Assembly (NCBI GenBank): GCA_004794785.1
Contig: SJOL01001256.1
Location: forward strand, 29,755 to 93,754
Origin: Opisthorchis felineus
Taxonomy: Eukaryota; Platyhelminthes; Trematoda; Opisthorchiida; Opisthorchiidae
Direction: 5' to 3'
DNA: 64,000 nt
Part shown: positions 1 to 64,000 of the stretch, one piece after another
How positions within the stretch are numbered: position 1 is the stretch's first letter
How the letters are laid out: the number at the start of each line of letters is the position of its first letter
Notes under the pieces: model-generated
The model's database searches: none
Told to the model about the DNA's origin: nothing
What the model saw: the letters and a program-made list of their open reading frames with translations, nothing else
Translations under genes and position numbers: made by a program

Positions 1-540
1 TTATCAGGCTACTGACGTTTAACTTAATGTAAAAATAAACACTTTGGGGTCATTGATTAACGATAGGACTAACCTATTTTATTCTGTCATTTCCAAACGA
101 TAGGCAAGTATTCCTGAAATCTTTTGATCGACAAGTAGTTAGTGAAGATGTTATCATTGAACCGATTGGTAGAAGTTTAGAACTCATGTGGAATGGGAAA
201 ACTTAAAATGAGAGAGACGTCTATACTTGGGACCGAGTCGCAAGTTTTATGCGACCATTCAGTTTTTCGAGAAGTATTTTGTGGATAACTTTAACATCAC
301 CTCCATTTGATCGTGTGTGAAAGATGGCCATTCTGCGACGAGCAATCAACAAGGGGCGCAACTAGCGGCCTATAAGTCCTTTACGGAATCCTTTTAACGG
401 AAGCAGGTATTCCGTGACTTTCCCGTGCTCCCAAAATTAGTTAGCTGTCACTTGTCATTCATTGTCTCAACCTGCCTTGAACCGCTTGACTGGTCTCTTC
501 AGAATTAGCATCAAGGAAGAAGGGTATCTATGGCAAAGCG

Positions 541-612
541 GTATATATATATATATATATATATATATACTATACATACATATACTATATATTTATATAC
601 TGTATATATGTA
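541..612. repeat. (TA)n microsatellite, imperfect
   Basis: About 15 pure TA units followed by TATAC/TATAT variants. Short frames running through it (Ile-Tyr repeats) are artefacts of the repeat. Confidence 0.95.
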
Positions 613-3600
613 TATTCCCTGGTGAGTCAATATCGGTATCGAAGGCAAGCCGAAAATGGGAGGATTAAACTTTACTTTGTGGTCACCTATCCCAGTGTAG
701 TCCACAATCGCTGAGCAAAACTTCAAAAACTGGCCCAAATTAGCGATAGCCTGTTTTTCCAAGCTTGTGTTGTCAAAATAATCAATAAGCGATAACCAGT
801 CTGACAATGGAGATACTAGTTTATACTGTGGTGTGTCTAGGCAGGATACGTGTGCAACAAGCCTTTATAGAAATATCGAACTACCGTGGTATCTTGGGGA
901 ACGGAGAGCCATTCCGAAGGTTAATAGTCTAGTTTGTGTTTACCAGTACATTTCCAGCGTGGGCGAACTGAGACGTACACGACCTGTGAAGGTACCTTCA
1001 TGAAACAGTAAGTGAAGTGCTGTGACTTCATTGGTTTTCGACAATAATGTAACTCCTACGTTATCAGTTCAACAGTGCCTGCATCGGCTTTTCTGCCTAA
1101 CTGAGCAATTTTCACTTGGTCCTTGTTGGATTCACACATCTCAGTTCTCAGGACATGGTCTTCTGAAGGCTTGGGATAGCTAGATGGACTACCAGATACA
1201 CAACTGACCGTTCTTTGGAGGAATAGGCCCACAATACTTGTAAGTGTTCGTTGAACTGCCCATGGAAACATCTGTATGCACAGAAAGTTCACTTGTCAAG
1301 CTAATTAGGCGGTACCAAGAACAAGTATCAGAATTAACCATGAGACTTGAACTTGGCCCCCGAACATCTTGACTCATCAATGTTAGGCAGAAATTAATGG
1401 TCCTGCAATATGGTGTTATCATATTCTAATTTCTGAAAAGGATGGTTCTCGTCGGGTGGCGGCAAGGAGAAAAACTTTCCGACCCCTTTCTGGTGGGAGG
1501 GGGTTTGTGTCTCGATCATCAATCCGACGGCAAGATGCTTGAGACCAGAGAAGAGCGGTCCCGTACGGGTGAAGGTTTCTTCTAGGACAGAACAAACTTA
1601 GAGGGTTAGTGCACCGAATTGTTCAACTAGTACTAAACGATGGATCCGAGAACTTCAGGGACAGCAATCACCATTAGAGTAGATTCGTCAGGTTTCGACA
1701 ACTCAGACCAAGCAAGTGATGACGGCACTCAGAGTTGTGCCATCTCGTCGATAACACCTCCCTCTTTTTCCTAGTCGACTTATCGTGGTCTTGAATGTTT
1801 CTGATTTCGCATAATTCAGACGCCAGATGCAACTTTAAGTCATTCACTTTTCATGAGCCTCATTCACCCATAAGTGGTGTTCTAACCGAATGACTAGTAT
1901 GAGGTAGTATTGAGAGAGCGGTTTTTGCCTACTTGGTACTCATCTGTACACCTTTAGGACCGAGTACGTATGTCATGTGACCATAGCAATAATGAAGAAC
2001 TCTGCAAACTGACGTTCCATTCAGAAGAATTCATTGAGTAGACATGCAACTACAGATAAACTAGCATGAATTGAACAGACCGACTTTAAGGCGTCGGTTA
2101 CAAGCTTCAAAAAAGAGACAGGGAGATCAAGATGTGATCAACCAATTATCTTCTGATTATTAACTGGTTGGAGACTGACTTAGAAGAATTCGCGCGTCAG
2201 CCGCCATTTTGTGATAGAGCTAGCCCACTAACTGCAGCAATCAATGCATACGACTGTTCGTCGTCAATCCACTACGACAAAACGGGTGAGGACGGAATAA
2301 ATTCAAGCCGATTACTTAAGCGAACTACTGAAGAACGGACAAAAGCCTTGGATACGTGAGTGAGAGCGCCACGCGTTTATTCGCGATCGAAAAGTTGGGA
2401 TTCTCATGAGAACGATTTTTTTGAATGTCTCATCTAAAGGAAAAACCACCGGATAGTTTTTGGGGATTGATAGGCTGATTGCGACGCATTCCTTGTTTGA
2501 TAATTGAACCAGTGATTTTCGCTAACAGTTGCTTCTATTCTCACACTTTACTGGACTCATTACCTACAGAGAATAACGACTCTGTTCCGTCTCTTATGGA
2601 GCCGTCTTTTCAGTCCATCAGTGACAAACAACAAGATGTTGAGCAATGTTTCCCTCAGAGGCTTTTGAAAGAATGGTATAGGTATTACGTAACAGTCTGT
2701 TCGAAGGCCGTGTCATCAAGCATTGTGTATAACTGTAGGCCTTTCGCGAATCGGGCTCTCTCACTTTGCTGTACTTTAGCTTTTACTTGGCAACCGCTCG
2801 ATATTGACCACCTTGCAGTCTAAGTATGGTGGAAAAACGGAACTACGCAGTAATTTTGAGGCGCTGGCAATCTTGGAAGCCTGGGTTGAAGGTGCATAGG
2901 TAGTGCCCTGGGTTAGTGAGGTAGCCAGAAATACCGTAAAGCATAGTCAACATCAGATGCGTTAGATGCTTGCATCCAAGACATCCACCTCCACAGAAAA
3001 GCTCACTATAAGGAGTACCTCCCTATTCATACAGTTTGTTACGGAAAACTCCGGAATAAGGAAAAAGTGGACTTGCAAAAAAGAACATTGTGGGACTGAA
3101 CCCCCCATTCCAAGAGAAACCGAAGAGCATCTCGATCTTTCGGTCACGTAGGTCTGATTGCTTTCGGTGAACACGTGCACCATCGCGAGACCTCATGCAT
3201 TTACTTCCGGGCAGTTGCAGGCCTTGTATTCGATTGATCCAAATCGACGCGGATGAAGCGGAGTCATGTTTAGCTCCAATTTAGGCTTTTCAGAATTATA
3301 TACTATCGGACAAACCGGTCATCCGGTGAGAGAGATAGGTGCGAAATCGTCACTAGAACAGCACAGTGAACATGTCTGTACACGAAGGACGTGTGACGGT
3401 GCCTGACACACTGAAAGGTCAATCATCAGTGAGAACCCGACAGGGAACCCCTCATGCTACTGATTTCTGTTTAAATGAACACTTTCAAATCAATTTCACC
3501 CCAAACACTCATGTACCACTACGATTTAACAACCAGAATCTTTTGCATGCTGTATGCAGCCTCTCCACATTATTTATAACCTTCGTTTAAGTTTTGTTAT

Positions 3601-3758
3601 ACAGTTCTGCACCTTTGTCCGCATCAGTCAAATTGCAGACTTACCCAAAGATCATAAACGATCGTAAGGAGTGAGGTAGAAACGAACGCAAACTGCTGTC
3701 CTTTTACGCCGGGTTCGTTCAGTCGCTTACACGCTTTCCGCCTAATAAGGCCGACAAT

Positions 3759-3919
3759 CGTTCAGGTGTAACACGCTTTCGGTGCCTAGCTGCCATGCCA
3801 TCCGAACGAAGAATGATGGCAGAGATACTGACAGGTTGCCCAAACCTAGACAGGAGCAGTCGAGAAGCATATGTTGGGTTCAAAACAAGACTTTCGGGCC
3901 ACTGAGCTATCTCGAGCTC
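3759..3919 (-). repeat. tRNA-derived SINE, diverged
   Basis: Reverse-oriented copy. From 3919 leftward it reads an A-box-like gagatagctcagtgg, then a degraded B box, then the body (ctgtctaggtttgggcaacctg...) and tail (cgtgttacacctgaacg). The anticodon region is shortened compared with full copies such as 31080-31263. Confidence 0.8.
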
Positions 3920-5228
3920 TATCAGGCCGATGGCTAAGTCGGTATCTTTGAAGCATTGCCACTGCTGAAGCTGGTTAGGTTTATTGTGTGCACGTTCGAA
4001 ATGTACACATAAACAGCCGCTTTCTTCTGTGAATCTAGGTAGTCTGGAATAACTATGGAGTTGAGCACAGTAACGGGGATTTTGTGCGACATACCGGGAC
4101 TAACCGCTCGGCAACTGCTGGAACAAAGCGTGGCAGATTGAACCACTGTACAAGTTCACCGCTCACAGCTGATGATGCTTCAAACTTACTGTAGCAATTC
4201 GTCTTTTTCGCGGTCCTTAAATCAATGCTCAACAGTAGCACTGTTCCGATAGAGAAAGCATACTTTTATGTCCATCAAGAACAATGTGTTTTTGTATCCT
4301 TTACACGCCCCCAAAAAATAGAAAAGTACATTTGTGTCATTCATATATTTATCATTTAATGCCTAGTAATGGAGCAGTAAAATGTACGCATATATGTGTA
4401 AATGTATATACGAAAAATGCACACAGCGCCTGTTTAGAGGCCGGGCTCCGGTTCAGCTGAAGTGTCCGTGTTCGCGGTGGTATAATGTGTACACATGTAA
4501 TTTTTTATATAAACAAATCGCAGTCCAGGCCTCCTTAGACAGTCTCTGACCGGCCCGAATAACAAATCGCATTGGGATAGGTACAAGTCAAGAAAAAGCG
4601 AAGAATAATTGAACAACTAGGCCAAAACAAACATCGACGGTGTTGTCCACAAATAGGCGCGGACCAGACGGATGGGTTTGGGTAGGAAGCAATAACCAGC
4701 ACTATTATGACTATATGTACGACAACAGTCAGAAACGATTTGGTAGCAGTGCTGGTATTGGTTACACTAGAAACATAGAGATGATTGTTGGCTTTTTGGT
4801 TTCACAGAGAAAAGGATCCGAGACTAAGAAAAACACCATGGGAGAAAAAGCTGTAAACAGACGGACGCGTCAGAAAAGGCCTTCGAAGAAATCGATGGCG
4901 TAGACGACAATGGAGGGAAGGTACTTTTGAAAACGTTCCTTCAAGTAGAGGTAATGGTTGACGAAAAGATGGATAGATAGATAGATGGATGACACCCGAA
5001 GGTGACTAGTGAACAGTGACGAATGAGATACCGTTGAGGACAATGGGATAGAATGGATACTAAAAGTGATCACGATAAGACATAGTTTGAACAAAGAGGG
5101 AGGATTTGTTGGAAAGGAAGGCGTTTATAAAACGAGTACGAATGAGATCAATAGCCAGACCATGCCTCCGTGATGAGAGGAAGGGCTAGGATGGAAGCGG
5201 CATACTGCCGGATACAGAAATACGGTAG

Positions 5229-58895
<53,667 letters not shown>

Positions 58896-61800
58896 TTATT
58901 ACAAGAAATTCGCTTATGGGATACTTTCCTAGCGGTGTTATTAATGTGGTTCACATCAAAAAGTCCATATGGTCACGGATGCTGCGAACGAAGAGGCAGA
59001 TAAAGATGCCATTTTACAATTTGGAATCCGCGCGCCTCAGCACAATCCGACAAAAGTCAAGTCCAGTGTCCAATTCAATTCAATTCAAAGGACATTCATT
59101 AGAAGCATCGGCGGGAGGATTCCAGTTTTCTGTGACCGTCGGAAGCCTATTGATGCAAGAGCGTCGTTTTTCTGAGCCACTGTTGACGGCTTCATGGGAA
59201 ACTAGAGTCCGCGGATAAACATTTGCAGTCTACGGTTCCAGCCATTTTTGTTTGTGTATATGTAAATTGGTGAGGTCTTCGGCTCATGCGGTTCTCTCGG
59301 TGCTCCATCGGTAGAAATAGTCGTTAACCTCTAGGTTCGGAGAATCAGTCCCCTGGTGCTTCCATATGGTGCATGGTGCCTAGTTCAAGGATTCGGCTGC
59401 TTAGTACCCTGTGAAATTCGTACGTCCGTAGCCCAAGAAAGTGGTCGATCTCGACGCTCAAAAAAGGTATGAAAATTCTGGCACCGTTGGCTGGTTTAGG
59501 TTTCAGGCCCAAACTCGCGGAAATTCTACATTTCAACGTCTGTCCGGACGCCTTTTCCCCTACGGCAGTCGAGCAAACATCTACTTAACAGGTACTAGCA
59601 CTCATATTAATCAGGATATTTACGTTTTCTTGTGTTTGCAGGAGCCACTGCAATACATCTATCAAAGCATTCGCCATAAGTTCGGATGCAACCTAATATG
59701 ATCTTTTAGTTTTCTTGAACTTAGCAACCCAGTAGGTCATTTTTCTTGGCCAGCTGACCTACCCTACTAAACCGTAATCGTGCGGTAGCGCTTATTGTGA
59801 AAGTTTCCATTGAGCTAGCTTTTCTTGCTGTTGAGCCCATTGCCGATGCGGTAATACGAAATGCTTGCATCAGCCGGTTTCCTCTGTTGATAGCATCATT
59901 AAGACTACATAGTTCAATATGCCTATTATCCCCACATAGTTTGGTTGAGTGTTTGTGTTCGTGTTGGTTAGTTTCCTAAAGTTCTTGGAAGGAAGACTCA
60001 GATGTGAGTGAAACTTTAGGACTGTTTTTTTGTTGTTGGTTTGTTCGGAACCCTCGGATTTCGGTTGCTGATCTCCTGTCAGATTTCGGCGTGGTACTTA
60101 TGCTTGGGTAGGGGGTTTGTTTTGTGCGCTGGGACTGTATTATCTGTTGGGTTCGTCGGTTTACCGGTGGGTCGTGTATACTTCACAGCGAAGGACAAAA
60201 TCAACTGCCGAATTTGTTCGCAGCTGCAAATCCGGATGTCCGCTGTTTGTTTGCTTCTTGCGAGGGAGTTCCTGCAGCAGCGGATTTTTTACACTCTGGT
60301 CCATATCCCAATTGGGTGCTGTTTAGTGTGGCTAACAGCTGGCCCAACAGGGGTTGGTATCTGGGTACGTTTGAGACGGCGAACCGGACCGCTGAGAAAA
60401 CGCAAAGCGTTCTTATATGGTCCTGCCGGGTTGTTACGTTTGGGGTGATCTCGACGTCAGTGCTTATGGTACCGCACACCTTGCTGTGCACTATTTTGCG
60501 CCTAATTGCCTGGCCTACTCAGGTGTTCTTCTGCCAGTGCGTATCTTTTTGGTTTCGATGTGTCAAATAAGTCTGTTACCCTCATTGCCGGACCTGTAAA
60601 ACTGCCCTCTCACTGAAGAACATTATATAGTATCAAGTACCGTCTGGGCGCTGCTTCCAGAGTGAAAATTTTTATTCAGAAAATGTGGAGAACGATGAGA
60701 TATATAAAGAGCAAACGTGATATCCTATTTTGTGTTCACAAACATGAAATCCTAAGAGAGGGCTATGGTAAGTTGCAGCAGCTGACCCATCCGCGGCATT
60801 TTCGGACCCAAGTTGTTTGTTTTCTTTGTCAGTGGCTACACTGGACTTGCATGCCCTCCTCACCTTTTTACGGATAAAGGTTTAAAACGCTGCACTCTGC
60901 ATAGGTGGATGTGTTCTGCGGGTTTTTACGCCAACAAAAAGCGGGAATCCGGTTTACTCGGGTCAGGATTTGGTCAAATCTTCTCGCGTTTTCATCGGAA
61001 ATAAAAGGCCACTGAACACAAGCACGAAAAGATCCGTCATCTTCCCCTTAGCTAGGTGGATCTTCACTGGTGTCTTGATGCCGGAAAAAGTCTCGCCACG
61101 AGGGAACACAACAGGTTTATTACGAACAAGTGAGTGCGACTGTTACGAGGGACCTCACGATATTTTCAATTTCAGTTTCCAACAATCCAGGCTGTTGCTG
61201 AATTTATTGACTGGTTGATTGACTGACCTTGATGCCCGCCGGCTTCCTTATGGAGATTTTGGTGAAGTTTCATGTTCTCAGTATGTTTCGGGCATTCTGG
61301 GGTTATTTTCAGGAATCTGACCATCCTGACAATCTTTATCCCGATAACTTGCAGCCACAAAGCGTAATGCAACGAACGGCATCACTGTTATGCCAAAGGC
61401 ACGTGAGTTGAATTGAGGTTGACATCTGATCATACGCTTGATGTCCTAAGGCATTCATGTGAAGGCTTGGTCGGAAGTGTTCGGACGAGTGGAGAGCAAC
61501 AAAGAGCCGTCACAAAGATGATCCCAGAGGGTGGGTACGCATGGCCATATGACCCCAGGGCAGGTATTCAGTGTCAGTTCCAAAATGTGTGCGAAAGACC
61601 AGAACAAGACCCATCCAAGATGTTGAAAAGCCCGTTGAGCATGGAAACGTATACTAAACCATGTAGTTGACACCGCCTTAAAACACCCATCCACGTCTGA
61701 ATCCCGCAGAGCCCTTTGTTATCGGTCGCTTCCTGCCTTCATAAATCCAATTACTTCTGACCGGAGACGACAACAGAAGACCAACTGGCTTAGATGATAT

Positions 61801-64000
61801 TCACCCCGAAATCTAAGTGTTCCACAGTCTTTCACACTCATACTTTACATCCGCACAAGTATAGTTTGTACCTTTGTGGACGGGACAGTTTTATCTGAAA
61901 ACTCAATATCCACATCACACCGTAGGTCTCTGGATCATCCCACACATCATAGAACGAAAGGCCGCTGTTCCGTCTCTGTTTGGGCCATTTGCCGTCTTTG
62001 GACAAAAAGGTGTATTCTTACTCAGTATGGTATCTAATCAACGACAATGCAACAGCCCGACAATCCTTTGGGAAACCACACCTGGCCTGAAAACCAGCCT
62101 GGCACTCATAGTCGTACAGGCACCCATCAGATGAGGGAGCCAGGGAAACTCTAAAAACACATCGTACCTCAGTTGGGTAAACACGCTTGGAAAAAGATTA
62201 ATGAAGCCACCACCCATTATATTCTGAGAAGTATTTATAATGCCACACACTGATGGAGCCCTCGTCGTTCCTGACGGCCTCCTTATTGAGCGCCACATTT
62301 TGCCTGACATCAAGGGATTATATAATCAGGAAAGACTGCCTCAAATTTCAGATTGTTTGCCATCCGACATATTTTCTGTTAATGACCTGGGACATGGGAA
62401 GTCGTCTTAGCCCAACCAAGAGTGCAGGCTTTACGTTCCGTGTTATCCCTTCAACAGAACAGGTGAAAGGTACCTAGCATGCATCCACGGGCCATCACCA
62501 AAAACGGCAACATCCACACCGTCCTCAGGGTAACAAAAATGAAAGACGTAGGCCACAGGGCACAATTTCGCAAGGATTTTGCCAACTCACTGGATATTCC
62601 CTGGCGGTGCTCTCCCAAGAAATACATACAAATGAGAGAGGCACACCATTTCACCCTGGAAAAATTTCTTCCAGACTTTGCTTTGAGTACGTAAGATTCT
62701 GTCAAAGGAGGAAGCGACCATCGCCTAATTTACAAAATTCTAGCGGCTTCTTTTCATACACATTTCGGGGAGCAGTTGGAGCACTAAACATTATGTACAA
62801 TTCTGCACCCTTCTTTCATATACAACTCGATTGGCATGCCCCCTAAAAGTTGGGAAATGAACGTATTATTAACAAAACGCCAAATGAAATCTACTTCGGG
62901 AAAACGACGGCTTTTCCAAGGGAAATACCTCATAGATAAGAATGTCTATGTTCAATTGGTTGTCCTGCAACTTCTCAGCATGGCCGATTTCTTTCAGTGA
63001 GCGAAACTTCAAGGTCATTAGAAAAGTCGAAATGCCGAAAACGTTTATAAATGTAACACGATATCGCAATGTGAGGTAAGAAGTGAATCACTAACAATGC
63101 GCAAAATTGGCAGGTAGTTGTTCAGTTGCAATCGTGGACATAAAATATGACGGAGTTTCAAACCTGTAACCAAATTTGTACTAGCGTCTACACATCTACC
63201 GGAAGGAAGAGGGCTCATATGATTTCGGACCACGCGAAACGCCGTTGCGAGTAATTTTCGCCTAAAGTAATAATCACTATATTGGGAAATGCGTACTATG
63301 TATTATGAACGTAAGGCTTCCGATGATATTGAGCTCTCGCCGAAAGTCAAGTTTTCCGGTTAAACGCTTGATGTCACCGTGGACGTATTACAATCACGAT
63401 GCTCAATTAATCAGCCATATCGAATCTACGTCGACCGTAGTGGACATCGGAACGAATCTCGCTGACGCACACAACTAACATGCGGCCACGGGACAACAAT
63501 GCCTAGTAAACTAGCCAAATGAAAAGTGCGTCGATCATAGCGGACATCTGAACAAACCTAGCTGACGCACACGACTACCATGCGGCTAGGGGTCCACGAG
63601 GCCAAAGCAACTGGCCGACACGCGCCCATCCATCTGTGCCTTGAAAAGTTGAATGTCCAAATTGTACGAAACAAAAAGCTAAATATCATTGGTCGTTTTG
63701 ATTAGTGCATATGTCCTGCCGGAAAACGTATGGCCTTCTTGGTGCGCAGTGTGCATTGAGCTATTTGACGTCTTGAAATGAGAAAAAGATATAAGTGAAG
63801 TTATCGAAGTGTCACTACGAGGCAGGCGGCTGACAAGCTGGGAGCACTTCAGCGGCAACAATCTCGGCCATCTTCAACGGCCGATTTGTGTTGCGCTATT
63901 TCTTGCAGCCTGGTGGCCACAGACTATTAGGCATCAGGAATTACGAGACTCACATTATATGCATTATGTCCCGTTAACAGACGAACATTCTGGAGCTGAT
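58896..64000. other. Region upstream of the CHD7-like coding sequence; no gene supported
   Basis: Should contain the promoter and any non-coding 5' exon of the minus-strand gene, but I cannot place them. Several overlapping plus-strand frames (60041-60570) and stop-ridden frames at 61.4-62.9 kb lack recognisable domains. A 100-bp tandem duplication lies at 63430-63629. Confidence 0.5.
63430..63629 (+). repeat. Diverged tandem duplication, 100-bp period
   Basis: The block gtcgaccgtagtggacatcgg...gctgacgcacacaactaaca starting at 63430 recurs at 63530 as gtcgatcatagcggacatctg...gctgacgcacacgactacca. The first about 70 bp of each unit match well; the rest has decayed. Confidence 0.8.

Larger units (their letters stand above)
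1..5228. other. Region downstream of the CHD7-like gene; no gene supported
   Basis: Presumed 3' UTR and intergenic DNA. Scattered short frames lack coding features. The first AATAAA on the minus strand after the stop is at 3980-3985, about 1.25 kb downstream. It could be the poly(A) signal, but nothing else supports it. Holds a (TA)n microsatellite (541-612) and one degraded SINE (3759-3919). Confidence 0.5.

Noticed and set aside
462..807. Open frames through the TA repeat
   Set aside because: Ile-Tyr repeats are a by-product of the microsatellite.
61413..62846. Possible second retroelement or gene fragment upstream of the remodeller
   Set aside because: Frames are short and full of stops. 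A stretch near 61770 resembles a reverse-transcriptase motif (TGLDDIHPEI), but nothing consistent continues it.

Overview
This window is nuclear DNA of a multicellular animal. It has spliced genes, long repeat-filled introns and tRNA-derived SINEs, and it uses the standard code. The repeats (RTE-type LINEs plus a SINE whose chance translation I remember from predicted proteins of liver flukes) suggest a trematode flatworm, perhaps an opisthorchiid. The species guess rests on memory and is not proven by the sequence.

One protein-coding gene dominates. On the minus strand, 58895 down to 5229, I can assemble 28 coding exons into one frame of 11,583 nt (3,860 codons plus stop). Every intron phase matches across every junction. 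The product is a CHD7/CHD8/CHD9/Kismet-class (CHD subfamily III) ATP-dependent chromatin remodeller. Domains in order: Ser/Pro-rich N-terminus (exon 1), Lys-rich region (exons 2-4), chromodomain 1 (exons 5-6), chromodomain 2 interrupted by a ~195-residue insert (exon 7), SNF2 ATPase (exons 8-13), DNA-binding linker and SANT module (exons 14-16), SANT/SLIDE-like region (exons 18-23), a BRK domain (exon 25) and a Gln/Ser/Ala-rich C-terminus ending at 5229. One 74-nt exon (22298-22371) was found only from splice sites and phase. Two neighbouring introns use GC donors.

The introns hold most of the repeats. There are about 16 copies or fragments of one tRNA-headed SINE on both strands, six with recognisable target-site duplications. 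There are several dead or truncated RTE-type LINEs at 12.4-13.3, 20.2-21.0, 30.7-30.9, 38.1-39.05, 50.5-51.6 and 51.6-54.05 kb. The SINE 3' end resembles the 3' end of the RTE copies near 50-54 kb, which suggests a LINE/SINE partnership. Intron 19 carries a perfect 62-bp palindrome.

The flanks (1-5228 and 58896-64000) show no gene I can support. They hold the presumed 3' UTR and downstream region, and the presumed upstream region, of the remodeller gene. I found no prokaryote-style system, CRISPR array or gene cluster. The most noteworthy items are the protein's architecture, the GC-AG introns, the small exon, the palindrome and the LINE/SINE tail relationship.
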